64,000 nt of DNA from Paraburkholderia dinghuensis. GTDB taxonomy: Bacteria > Pseudomonadota > Gammaproteobacteria > Burkholderiales > Burkholderiaceae. The notes under the pieces were generated by a model. It did not search any database and had not been told where the DNA came from. It saw nothing but the letters and a program-made list of their open reading frames with translations. Positions 18,178 through 26,881 of the stretch are shown in pieces. How positions within the stretch are numbered: the stretch's first letter is position 1; each line of letters starts with the position of its first letter. The stretch is taken from contig NZ_RQIS01000009.1 in the NCBI RefSeq assembly GCF_003837865.1, forward strand, positions 181,194 to 245,193, in the 5' to 3' direction. The translations under genes and the position numbers were made by a program.

Positions 18178-18441
18178 ATGGCTCGTCAGGTCATTGTTGT
18201 AAGCGATACGCTGGCCCCGCACGGCGGCACCGTCACGACCGGTTCGAACGCCGATATCGTGGACGGCAAGCCGGTGGCCCGCAAGGGCGACACGGTTGAA
18301 TGCAAGGAACACGGAACACAGACCATCGCGGAAGGTGACGGGAACAGCATGTTCGGCGGCGCCCCGGTCGCCCTGCACGGACATCGTGCAACGTGCGGCT
18401 GCACGCTGGTCAGTCGCCGTGCGACGGTGACCATGCCTTGA
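18178..18441 (+). CDS. PAAR-domain spike tip protein
   Basis: 87-residue single-domain PAAR protein that caps the VgrG spike. It shows the alternating short turns and metal-binding His/Cys of the fold: LAPHGGTV, VARKGDTVECKEHGTQTI, GAPVALHGHRATCGCTLV. A GGAGTG ribosome site precedes ATG 18178. Last intact gene of cassette 1. No C-terminal toxin extension is present, so it is a structural tip rather than an evolved PAAR effector. Confidence 0.92.
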   Translation: MARQVIVVSDTLAPHGGTVTTGSNADIVDGKPVARKGDTVECKEHGTQTIAEGDGNSMFGGAPVALHGHRATCGCTLVSRRATVTMP

Positions 18442-18510
18442 CCTCATGCGCGGCTTGCCATTGAGAAACGTCCGCAGCGCAGGGCATGAACCAGAAATCC
18501 GATGTGACGC

Positions 18511-19086
18511 ATGATGAAGGGCGATGAATCTCTACAGCTGATTCGCAGCAAGCTCGCGAACGCCGGACTGTTACTGCTTGGCACGAAACTTCCGGGTGCA
18601 GATCGCGCAGCGAGCCGCTGCGACGTGAAGCGCTTTTTGGGTATTCGATAACGCAAGGGAAAACGGATCAAAACAGTGAAGATGCTTGAAGACGGTAACT
18701 TCTCTGGTTGGATGCGCGTCACTCCACTGTTCGCCGGCATCGCCATTTGGGTAGGCGGACTGGCGTCAGAGGATTTGCCACGCTTGGTTCGGATCGTCGC
18801 ATCTTTTGCAGGATTCCCACTGATGGATTTGGGTGGATTATCTAGTCGTGCGCGTACGCTGAATATCAAGTCCTTCGATAGCAGCTACAAGAAGGCCCGA
18901 AAGAGTTTCGAAGACCACCAGGAAAAGCCGTGTCGGCGGGCACGTTTCTCCTCAAAGCTGACGCGGCATTATCTCGACGATCGCCAATCGACGAATCGAG
19001 AGTGTAGTGGTCTAATGAATCCGGACACGGATTCAGGCGAGAATGCTCGCCATGAAGAGGTGTCTGATATTTGCGGATATTTATAA
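18511..19086 (+). pseudogene. interrupted small membrane-protein gene
   Basis: One reading frame from ATG 18511 encodes 46 residues (GDESLQLIRSKLANAGLLLL...) and hits TAA at 18649-18651. The same frame then continues without shift and encodes a membrane-protein-like stretch (MLEDGNFSGWMRVTPLFAGI and a second hydrophobic segment), then a charged tail. The two parts read as one protein broken by a nonsense codon; the downstream part could reinitiate at GTG 18676 or ATG 18682. The tail after about 19003 overlaps an IS-end-like sequence and is probably not original. Family not recognised; its position after PAAR would suit an accessory or immunity gene. Confidence 0.45.
19003..19027 (+). mobile_element. 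possible solo IS3-type end
   Basis: The 25-base string from 19003 begins TGTAGTGGTCT and ends CCGGACA, resembling the terminal inverted repeats of IS3-family elements (TG...CCGGACA style). No transposase or second end is visible. It sits where the preceding broken gene loses sense. Tentative. Confidence 0.2.
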
Positions 19087-19497
19087 ACATGGCGGCGCAT
19101 TTATAAGCGCATTGCATCGATACCGTTCATGCCCTGATTGTTACCTGGTTGTTGCCTGAATCAACGGCATTCTCGCGCCATACGCGGGGAGACGGGCTTG
19201 GAAAATACGAAAAACGCAGTAGACTCGAATCGTCGGCAGACGCGGCGAAGCCAATGCAGCATCCCTGTTTGAACCTGAAAATCACCTCAGTCATTCCGCT
19301 TAATCCATCAAGGGATTTTCGTCGCCGAGGGCGCTATCTGGCCGCCAATAATCTGGCCGATGAGCTACGCCGATCCGGCGAACCGGGAGGCAAATTCCAC
19401 CAGTCGCACAGTTCACTTTTCCCCACGGCTCAATCGAAGCCGCCGGATGCAGCCGGCGGCAGGCAGTTGAAGAACACGACTTTCCACGGAGTATGCG
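19087..19497. other. intergenic, no gene recognised
   Basis: About 410 bases. The frames here show no recognisable protein and no clean start with a ribosome site. The last 60 bases should hold the promoter of the exported protein at 19498. Confidence 0.4.
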
Positions 19498-19875
19498 ATG
19501 GCAATCAAACCACAATGGCGAACGCTCCTGTCCATGACTTTCCTGTCGCTGGCGATGGCGGGCAATGTCGCGCGCGCGGAAGGTATTCCACTTGTCACAG
19601 GCCAGCAGTGGATGGCGTCGTCGGATGCGGAGAAGAAAGCGTATCTCGTCGGCATTGCCAATCTGATCGACGTCGAGCGTGCCTATGCCGGCCCAACGGC
19701 CAACAGCAACGATGTCGCGCAGCGTTTCGGTAAAGGCATGCAGGGTCAAACGCTCGACAGCGTGCGTCAGGGACTGGATAGCTATTACGCAGCTAATCCC
19801 ACGATGGTTCAGCATCCGGTGATTGAGACTCTCTGGTTTCAGATGGTCGTACCCGGTCTGAAACAGAACCCTTGA
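19498..19875 (+). CDS. small exported protein of unknown function
   Basis: 125 residues with a clear signal peptide (TFLSLAMAGNVARA, cleavage near residue 27) and an alpha-helical mature domain (VTGQQWMASSDAEKKAYLVG, TLDSVRQGLDSYYAANP). ATG 19498 follows CACGGAGT. The mature part has the look of small periplasmic proteins that measure or bridge the envelope, but no catalytic motif is present and the family is not recognised. 11 bases separate its stop from the next gene, so they form an operon. Confidence 0.75.
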   Translation: MAIKPQWRTLLSMTFLSLAMAGNVARAEGIPLVTGQQWMASSDAEKKAYLVGIANLIDVERAYAGPTANSNDVAQRFGKGMQGQTLDSVRQGLDSYYAANPTMVQHPVIETLWFQMVVPGLKQNP

Positions 19876-19886
19876 GGAAAACGATC

Positions 19887-20108
19887 ATGAAGCGACTTGG
19901 ATGGATCATCTGCAATGGCGCTCTCGTTGCCGTGATCGGCTGCACGAATATGACACCACAGCAGCAGGGAGTGGTGAGCGGCGCGGGACTAGGCGCGGCA
20001 GGCGGTGCGGGCATCGCGGCAATCGCAGGCGGCAATGCGTGGACGGGTGCGATCATCGGCGGTACGGCGGGCGCCGTGGCCGGCAGTATGCGTGCCGGTC
20101 ATTGGTAA
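19887..20108 (+). CDS. glycine-zipper lipoprotein
   Basis: 73 residues. Lipoprotein signal with lipobox VIGC, then a Gly/Ala-rich hydrophobic hairpin (VVSGAGLGAAGGAGIAAIAG and IIGGTAGAVAGSM) typical of the glycine-zipper (Rick_17kDa/YMGG-like) outer-membrane lipoproteins. Start chosen at ATG 19887 because GAGGAAAACG precedes it; an in-frame TTG at 19872 would spoil the lipobox spacing. Operon partner of the exported protein at 19498. Confidence 0.8.
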   Translation: MKRLGWIICNGALVAVIGCTNMTPQQQGVVSGAGLGAAGGAGIAAIAGGNAWTGAIIGGTAGAVAGSMRAGHW

Positions 20109-20178
20109 GCACGTTGGCGAATGTGTGAGGCTGGGCTGATCGCCGCGACCGATGTGGGCGGCGTGGTTTTAGCGCGCT

Positions 20179-20206
20179 GAGCGCTCGCGCTCTCGCGCAA
20201 GCGCTC
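20179..20206. terminator. hairpin between convergent genes
   Basis: GAGCGCT (20179-20185) can pair with AGCGCTC (20200-20206), with a GCG/CGC extension inside. There is no strong T-run on either side. It lies between the lipoprotein stop and the end of the minus-strand propeller gene, so it may be a bidirectional terminator. Confidence 0.35.
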
Positions 20207-20225
20207 GTTCAGTCACCCGGCCGGA

Positions 20226-21914
20226 TCAGAAGCGTCCATTGAGATCGGTGCCCGGCGCGAAGGAAACGCCTCTAAGCACTTCCGCATAACCCGCGCTGCG
20301 TAGCGTGACGAATTTTTCCTGCGATGCGTCGGCGGCCGTTGCGTTCTTGACGATATCGCGAATCGCAACGAGCTTGTTCGGGTCCGCGCCGACATCGCCG
20401 TTGCCGCTGACCGTCGACGTGATCGCCCAGATCGTCGCCGTGCCGTCGTCGTCGACGCGGCCAGTCAGGTTGCGCAGGCCATCGGTGGCGGGCGCCCACG
20501 GCAGCCCCGTTGCCGCATTGGCGCCTGACGGATAGCCCTTGACGGTGTATTGCGTGCCGAGGTCCATTCCGGCCTGCAACGTATAGGCGAGCGTCCAGGT
20601 TTTCGTGCCCGCGTTGTAGATCCACTTCTGCAGTCCGGCGTGCGGTTGCGCAGCGGCGTGCGTATAAAGGTCGGCGCCGCCCGTGTAGCCGTCACCTTCA
20701 TCGGCTACGTACAACGTATTCGCGTCGGCAAACCAGAGTCCGAACGGATACGAGAGCGTGGTCGCCGACTTGTTCGGCGTAGTCGGGAAACCAGCCAGGA
20801 TGCACATGTTATCCGGAAGGCCACTGGTCTGAAGCGTCGCCGGATTGTACGCAAGCGGGGCGGTCGGCAACGTTGCGTGCGCGGACGGCACGCCGACACC
20901 GTTCGGACACGCAGTGCCGGTCGTATCGACGAAGTACACGGTATTGACGCCGTTGCTACCGCTTCCCTTCGTGAAGTACAGCACGTTGTTAAAGACGGTC
21001 ATGCCGCGGAAATTGTCGTCCTTGCCGATTTTGTCGGCTTTCGCGCCCAGTTCCGTGACGGAGAAACTCGCCACCGGCGCAGGCGTGCCCGGATTTTGCT
21101 GCGGTTCATGCAGTTTCGAGGCATCGACGATTTGCGCGCCCGCACCGAGAATCACGCCATCGGGCTGCGGGTTCGATCCATTGCCAGCGTTACCCGCGGT
21201 ATAGATGATGTCCTGGCCGTTACTGTCGTTGAGAATCGCAGCGCGGCCGTTATTGCCGCTATACGCATTGGTTTCCGTAAAGCGGAAGTGTCCGTTGCGA
21301 TCGACGCGGGCGATTGCGCGATAGAAATTCTGGCCGACCGGATTGGTTGGATCGGTAACGCCTGGCGTGTTGGAGTTGGAGACGTCGAGCGTATTGACGG
21401 GTGCGACGTAGCCCATGAAGGTCAGATATTGGCCATCGGTCGACAGATGCAGCGCAAGCTCCGATTTCGAACTGAAACTCGTCACCAGTTGATCGTGAGA
21501 AAAGCCATGCTGCAAGCTGTTCGGCACTTCGAGCGTTCCAGTGACTGCACCGCCCGGCGTCATCTGGTCGAGAAAGATTCGCGACGTGATGCCGAAGCTG
21601 GCATCGTAGCCATCGTTATTCCAGACGTACGGATAGCGGCCATCGGACGGCGCTCCCGTCGATGCGCTGCAACCGCCTTGCGTGTTGGCGCAGTTGGGCG
21701 GCAGGATCGTGCCGACCTGCACATTGCTCGGGAGGCTGTCATATACGCTGCGGCTGACAACCAGCAGGCCCGGCTGAAAATGGGTGTCGTCGCCATGATC
21801 GGACGGCTGCGCCTGTGCCGCCGTACTCGCGGCGATGAGCGTGACCGGGATGAGGGAAATGCTTGCTGCAGAGATCAGATTGCGGACCAGCGGGCGAAGA
21901 TTTTCTGTTTTCAT
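20226..21914 (-). CDS. exported propeller-like protein of unknown function
   Basis: 562 residues. Cleavable signal peptide of about 36 residues ending AAQAQ. The mature protein is rich in Gly, Asn, Thr and aromatic residues with blade-like repeats (GQYLTFMGYVAPVNTLDV, LYFTKGSGSNGVNTVYFVD, FADANTLYVADEGDGYTGG, GTATIWAITSTVSGNGD), which suggests a beta-propeller related to NHL/lactonase-like folds. No active-site motif can be assigned. ATG at 21914 follows CGGAGACGC; the frame stays open upstream but there it has no signal peptide. Monocistronic; ends 3 bases after a TCACCCGG palindrome-poor spacer. Confidence 0.75.
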   Translation of the reverse strand: MKTENLRPLVRNLISAASISLIPVTLIAASTAAQAQPSDHGDDTHFQPGLLVVSRSVYDSLPSNVQVGTILPPNCANTQGGCSASTGAPSDGRYPYVWNNDGYDASFGITSRIFLDQMTPGGAVTGTLEVPNSLQHGFSHDQLVTSFSSKSELALHLSTDGQYLTFMGYVAPVNTLDVSNSNTPGVTDPTNPVGQNFYRAIARVDRNGHFRFTETNAYSGNNGRAAILNDSNGQDIIYTAGNAGNGSNPQPDGVILGAGAQIVDASKLHEPQQNPGTPAPVASFSVTELGAKADKIGKDDNFRGMTVFNNVLYFTKGSGSNGVNTVYFVDTTGTACPNGVGVPSAHATLPTAPLAYNPATLQTSGLPDNMCILAGFPTTPNKSATTLSYPFGLWFADANTLYVADEGDGYTGGADLYTHAAAQPHAGLQKWIYNAGTKTWTLAYTLQAGMDLGTQYTVKGYPSGANAATGLPWAPATDGLRNLTGRVDDDGTATIWAITSTVSGNGDVGADPNKLVAIRDIVKNATAADASQEKFVTLRSAGYAEVLRGVSFAPGTDLNGRF

Positions 21915-22205
21915 TTGCGTCTCCGTAGGGGGATCTGACAAAACCTGATTTGGCGGAATGGCGGAGCAAAGCCGTCCGAATCTACCGGCGCTTGATGAAC
22001 AATCCATGGCGCGCCGCTTTCTACAGGCTGTCAATCTGTACGCGAAGACACATTCGAAAGCTTCGTAAATATCTTCTTTCATTAACTCGATCCAGCGTGG
22101 ATATGCAGTCCGGAGAAAACCGTGGCGATCGTGCTTGCATGCTTTACCGCGCAACGAAACTGAACACCTGACTGTCCACGCGCGAGGTCCCCTCAGTCGC
22201 ACCGC

Positions 22206-23657
22206 TCAATTCCCCGAATCGGCTGGCTTTCCGTGATCGCCGACGGTCGCGTCCCGCCCACCACCCAATGCGATGTAAAGCGACACGCCATTCTGCAGCG
22301 CAGTTGCGCGAAGCACGATCAACTGCTGCTCGGCGGCGAACAGGTTGCGTTGCGCATCCACGACCTCTAGGTAGATCGAGATGCCGTTCAGGTATCGAAG
22401 CTCGGCCGTCTCGGCAAGCCGCTTCTGTGCAACGACTGCCTCTTCCTGCGCCGCGATCTGCTCCTTGTAGCGTTGTCGTCCGATCAGCGCATCGGATACT
22501 TCGCTGAACGCGGTCTGCACCGTCCGCTGATAGTTCGCGACGAGTTCATCACGTTGCGCCTGCGCGAAGCCGAGTTGCGCGCGACGTTGTCCCGCGTCGA
22601 AGATGGGCAGGCTGATCGCCCCAGCCAGCGTCCACATCTGTTTCGCCGGCACGAACAGGTCGCTCAACTCGGACGACACGTAGCCGTAGTTGGCGGTCAA
22701 CGCAATGCGCGGGAAAAAGTCCGCGCGGGCGGCGCCGATGTTGGCGTCGGCGGCACGCAGCTGTTGTTCGGCATGCTGAATGTCTGGGCGGTTCGTGAGC
22801 AGTGACGACGGCAATCCCGCATCGAGTTCGCCGAACTGGCCCGGATCTTCAATCGAGCGCCCTTCAGGCAGCGGTCCTTCGAGCGGGCCACCGACAAGAA
22901 TCGTCAGCTGATTGCGCTGCTCTCCGGTGGTCCGGCGCAGATCCGCGAGCTGCGTTTCGGCCTGCGTGACGAGAATGGCGGCCTGCTCGTAGTCGACCTT
23001 TGAAGTCACGCCGGCATCAAGGCGAAGCTTCGCGACTTCAAGTGCGTACTCACGGCTCGTCACGGTACGCTCGGCCAGCGCGATTCCTTCTTCGCCAGCA
23101 CGTATCGCGTAGTAAGTGGCAGCGACGTTGCTGATCAACGACAGGCGGAACGCGTGCTGCGCTTCCACGGTCGCGAGGTAGCTGCGCCGGGCCGATTCCG
23201 CCAGGTTGGCGACGCGCCCCCAGAAATCCAGCTCGAACGATGTGACGGCGACCTGTACGTTGTACTGGTTGAATTGCAGCGACGTGTTGCTGTCGGCAAA
23301 TTCCGGATCGACCGCGCCGAGTGGTGTGCGGGTTCGCGTAGCGCTTGCGCCCGCGTTGACCTGTGGCAGGCGCTGCGCGTTCTGGATCCGGTAGAGCGCA
23401 CGCGCCTGCTCGATGCGCGCGACGGAAGCGGCGAGGTCGCGGTTGCGCTCGAGCGCCTCGGCGATCAGGTACTTGAGCTGCGGATCGCCGAAAAAATCCT
23501 CCCAACCGATTTCCGTGGCTAGGCGGTCGCCGCCGGGCCGGATGACGTCGGGTCCTTCGAAGGTGCCGGCCACCGGCAAGTCCGGCTGACGCCAGGGCGG
23601 GGCGAGGCTGCACGCGCAGAGAGCACAGCAGACGCCGAAGGCGAGCGCATTACGCAT
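22206..23657 (-). CDS. outer-membrane factor lipoprotein of RND pump 2
   Basis: 483-residue NodT/OprM-family channel. Signal peptide with lipobox LCAC (Cys16). Two OEP domains; diagnostic TNRPDIQHAEQQLRAADANI, RADFFPRIALTANYG and PIFDAGQRRAQLGFAQAQRD. Its ATG lies 8 bases inside the 3' end of the permease gene, so translation is coupled. Last gene of a three-gene minus-strand efflux operon (adaptor, permease, outer-membrane factor). Confidence 0.95.
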   Translation of the reverse strand: MRNALAFGVCCALCACSLAPPWRQPDLPVAGTFEGPDVIRPGGDRLATEIGWEDFFGDPQLKYLIAEALERNRDLAASVARIEQARALYRIQNAQRLPQVNAGASATRTRTPLGAVDPEFADSNTSLQFNQYNVQVAVTSFELDFWGRVANLAESARRSYLATVEAQHAFRLSLISNVAATYYAIRAGEEGIALAERTVTSREYALEVAKLRLDAGVTSKVDYEQAAILVTQAETQLADLRRTTGEQRNQLTILVGGPLEGPLPEGRSIEDPGQFGELDAGLPSSLLTNRPDIQHAEQQLRAADANIGAARADFFPRIALTANYGYVSSELSDLFVPAKQMWTLAGAISLPIFDAGQRRAQLGFAQAQRDELVANYQRTVQTAFSEVSDALIGRQRYKEQIAAQEEAVVAQKRLAETAELRYLNGISIYLEVVDAQRNLFAAEQQLIVLRATALQNGVSLYIALGGGRDATVGDHGKPADSGN

Positions 23658-26600
23658 CGTCGGGGCCTCCGCTTTGCCGCGGCGGTTTCGCTTGCAGCGA
23701 TGGCCGGTTTTCCTGATCGTCCTCTTCGCTGACGCGCTTCTTGCGGCTCAACCACTTGCGCGCGGCCACGTAGAACAGCGGCGTGAAGTAGATGCCGAAG
23801 ATCGTCGCCGTGAGCATGCTGCCCATGACGCCGGTGCCCACCGCGCGCCGGCTCGCGGCACCCGCGCCCGTCGCGAGGACGAGCGGCGTCATGCCGAGCA
23901 CGAACGTCACGCTCGTCATCAGGATGGGGCGCAGGCGTTGCTGTGCGCCGTTAATCGCGGCGGTGATCGGGTCAGCGCCGGCGGCCTCTTCCTTGATCGC
24001 AAATTCGACGATCAGGATCGCGTTCTTTGCCGCGAGCCCGATGATGGTCACGAGGCCGATGTTGAAGTAGACGTCGGCGGAGAGTCCGCGCGCCATCGTG
24101 AACAGCACCGCTCCAGCCACGCCGAACGGGATGATGAGCAGCACCGCCACCGGAATGGCCCAGCTTTCGTAGAGCGCGGCGAGCAGCAGGAAGACGACGA
24201 CCAGTGACAGTCCGAGGAGTGCGCCGATCTGTCCGGCCGCCTGTTGCTCCTCGAACGCGGTGCCGGTCCATTCGTGGCTCAGGTTGCCGCTCAGCACGCG
24301 GTCGGCGATGCGCTCCATCTCGGCGATGGCGGCGCCGCTCGACCGGCCGGCCGCGGCCTGACCCGAGACGGTGGCCGACGGGAAGCCGTTGTACCGCTCG
24401 AGCTGCTGCGGGCCCGAAATCCAGCGCACGGTCGTGAAGGCGGAGAACGGCACCATCTCGTTGCGGTTGTTGCGCAGTCTCAGCGCACTGACGTCATCGG
24501 CTCGCATGCGCTGTGCCGCGTCGGCCTGAACGAACACGCGCAGCACGTTGCCTTCGAAAACGAAGTCGTTGACATAGCTCGATCCAAAAGCGAGCGAAAG
24601 TGCCTGGTTTACCTGACCGATCTGCAGGCCGAGCGCACGCGCCTTCACGCGGTCGATCTCGACATATAACTGCGGCGCCGGCGGCAGCCCCTCGCTACGC
24701 ACGCCGGTCAGCACGTTGCTTTGTGCGGCTTCCACCATGATTCGCTGCGTGGCCTGCTGCAGTGCTGCACCGCCTGTTCCGCTGCGGTCCTGGATCTTCA
24801 TCGTGAAGCCGGTGGCATTGCCGAGCGATGGGATCGCCGGAGGATCGAGCGCGAAAATCAGCGCCTGCGGGATTTGCCAGAAGGCCCCATTGGCGCGTCG
24901 GACCAGCGCGCTAGCCGAATTCGCTTCACCTGGCCGCTCGTTCCAGGGCTTCAGATCCACGAACGAAAGCGCGGCCGACTGTCCCTGGCCGAAGAAGCTG
25001 AACCCGGTCACCGATGCGATATTGCGCACCTGCGGCTGTTGGCGCAGGAATGCCTCGGCCTGATCTACGGCCTGCTGCGTGCGTGCCACGGTGGACCCGG
25101 GCGGGCCCGTGTACGAAACGAAGATGTATCCCTGGTCCTCGGTGGGCAGGAACCCGCCCGGCAACTGCACGAACAGGAAGCCGATAGCCACGCACGCCAC
25201 CACGAAGACGAGCAGCCAGCGCACGGGTGCGCGCAACATCGCTTCGACGCCGCGGACGTACTTCGCGGTTCCGGCTTCCATGCCCCGGTTGAACCAGCCG
25301 AATATCCAGTCCAGTACTTTCGCCGGACCGCGCCGGGCGGGCTGCGCCGCGTCGGGTCCGGGTGTGGCTTCGGCGTCGAGCAGCGTCGCGCACAACGCGG
25401 CGCCGAGTGTGAGCGCGAGCACCGTCGAGAGAAAGACGGAGACGGTCAGCGTGACGGAGAACTGCCGGTAGATGCCGCCGGTCGAGCCGGGAAAGAACGC
25501 CATCGGAATGAACACCGCGACGAGCACGAGCGTGCTCGCAATGACCGCGCCCGAGATTTGACCGATCGCCTTGACCGTCGCCTGGCGCGCGTTGAGACCT
25601 TCCTCGCGCCGGATGCGCTCGACGTTCTCGACGACCACGATCGCGTCGTCGTTCAGAATGCCGATCGCCACGACCATGCCGAACAGCGAAAGGATATTGA
25701 TGGAAAGGCCGAACAGCAAAAGCCCGACGCAGGTGCCGATCAGTGCGACCGGGACGACGAGCGTGGGAATCAGCGTGGCGCGCCAGGTCTGGAGGAACAG
25801 GAACACCACGACGGTCACGAGCAGCAGCGCCTCGACCATCGTGCGCAATACGCCCTGGACCGACGTGGTGATGAAGGGTGTCGTGTCGAACGGAACGGTC
25901 CACACCACACCGCGCGGGAAGATGGGCTGCAGCTCCGTCATGCGTTTGCGCACGCTGTTCGCCACCGCAAGGGCGTTGGCGCCGCTCGCGAGCTGAATGA
26001 CCATTCCTGCGGATTCCTTACCGTTTACCATCAGCCTGAAGCCGTAGCTCTCGTTGCCGAGTTCTACACGGGCGACGTCGCCGAGGCGCACGGTGGATCC
26101 GTCCGGGTTTGCGTGCACGATGATCTGGCGGAACTGCTCGGGCGTCGAGAAGCGGCTTTGCGTAATGATCTGCGCGTTGAATTCGGAGCCGGTCGCAATT
26201 GGCTGGTCGCCGAGGCCGCCGCCAGCGGTCTGGCTGTTCTGCTCCTGCACGGCGGCGACCACTTCGCTCGCCGATAGTCCGAAGCCACTGAGCTTGCGCT
26301 GGTCGAGCCAGATCCGCATCGCGTACGACGAGCCGAATAACTGGACGTCGCCGACTCCGTCGATGCGACGCAGTTCGTTGGCAATGTTGGTCGAGGCGAA
26401 GTTGCCCATTTCCAGCGCACTCGTCGCACCGTCCGTGGACTGCAATGCGATCATCATCAGGAATCCAGATGATGCCTTGGTGACCGTGACCCCCAGTTGG
26501 CGAACCTCCTGCGGCAGGCGCGGTTCAATGCGGCTCAGGCGATCCTGAACCTGCGTGCGTGCGACGTCGAGATTCGTTCCCGGTCTGAGCGTCACGGTGA

Positions 26601-26868
26601 TCTGGGCCGTGCCGTTCGCGCGGCTGATCGACGACATGTACAGGAAGTTGTCGATCCCGTTCATCTCGTTCTCGATGATCGAGGTGACGGTCCTGTCGAG
26701 CGTGGTGGCGTCGGCGCCGTTGAAGCTGGCCGAAATCGTAAGCGAGGGCGGCGCGACGTCCGGATACTGCTCGACCGGCAGCAGCGCGATCGCGATCATG
26801 CCGAACAACAGGATGAACAAGGCAATGACCCACGCGAAGACCGGTCGGTAGGCGAAGAAGCGGTTCAT
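23650..26868 (-). CDS. RND efflux permease, AcrB-like (HAE1 type)
   Basis: 1072-residue inner-membrane drug/proton antiporter. It opens with MNRFFAYRPVFAWVIALFIL, matching the usual AcrB-like N-terminus; an upstream extension in the same frame is Pro/Ser-rich and unlikely to be translated. TM4 carries the Asp pair (GILNDDAIVVVENVERI, with Asn where Val is common) and TM10 the lysine (GLAAKNAILIVEFA). Periplasmic pore and docking domains have normal lengths. The C-terminus is charged (RKKRVSEEDDQ). Downstream of its adaptor by 13 bases and overlapping the outer-membrane factor gene. Probably multidrug efflux; substrates unknown. Confidence 0.95.
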   Translation of the reverse strand: MNRFFAYRPVFAWVIALFILLFGMIAIALLPVEQYPDVAPPSLTISASFNGADATTLDRTVTSIIENEMNGIDNFLYMSSISRANGTAQITVTLRPGTNLDVARTQVQDRLSRIEPRLPQEVRQLGVTVTKASSGFLMMIALQSTDGATSALEMGNFASTNIANELRRIDGVGDVQLFGSSYAMRIWLDQRKLSGFGLSASEVVAAVQEQNSQTAGGGLGDQPIATGSEFNAQIITQSRFSTPEQFRQIIVHANPDGSTVRLGDVARVELGNESYGFRLMVNGKESAGMVIQLASGANALAVANSVRKRMTELQPIFPRGVVWTVPFDTTPFITTSVQGVLRTMVEALLLVTVVVFLFLQTWRATLIPTLVVPVALIGTCVGLLLFGLSINILSLFGMVVAIGILNDDAIVVVENVERIRREEGLNARQATVKAIGQISGAVIASTLVLVAVFIPMAFFPGSTGGIYRQFSVTLTVSVFLSTVLALTLGAALCATLLDAEATPGPDAAQPARRGPAKVLDWIFGWFNRGMEAGTAKYVRGVEAMLRAPVRWLLVFVVACVAIGFLFVQLPGGFLPTEDQGYIFVSYTGPPGSTVARTQQAVDQAEAFLRQQPQVRNIASVTGFSFFGQGQSAALSFVDLKPWNERPGEANSASALVRRANGAFWQIPQALIFALDPPAIPSLGNATGFTMKIQDRSGTGGAALQQATQRIMVEAAQSNVLTGVRSEGLPPAPQLYVEIDRVKARALGLQIGQVNQALSLAFGSSYVNDFVFEGNVLRVFVQADAAQRMRADDVSALRLRNNRNEMVPFSAFTTVRWISGPQQLERYNGFPSATVSGQAAAGRSSGAAIAEMERIADRVLSGNLSHEWTGTAFEEQQAAGQIGALLGLSLVVVFLLLAALYESWAIPVAVLLIIPFGVAGAVLFTMARGLSADVYFNIGLVTIIGLAAKNAILIVEFAIKEEAAGADPITAAINGAQQRLRPILMTSVTFVLGMTPLVLATGAGAASRRAVGTGVMGSMLTATIFGIYFTPLFYVAARKWLSRKKRVSEEDDQENRPSLQAKPPRQSGGPDDA

Positions 26869-26881
26869 GGACGCCGGCTGG

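Noticed and set aside
20550..21938. 462-codon plus-strand frame opposite the propeller gene
   Set aside because: The minus-strand protein has signal peptide, ribosome site and structured repeats; the plus frame has none.
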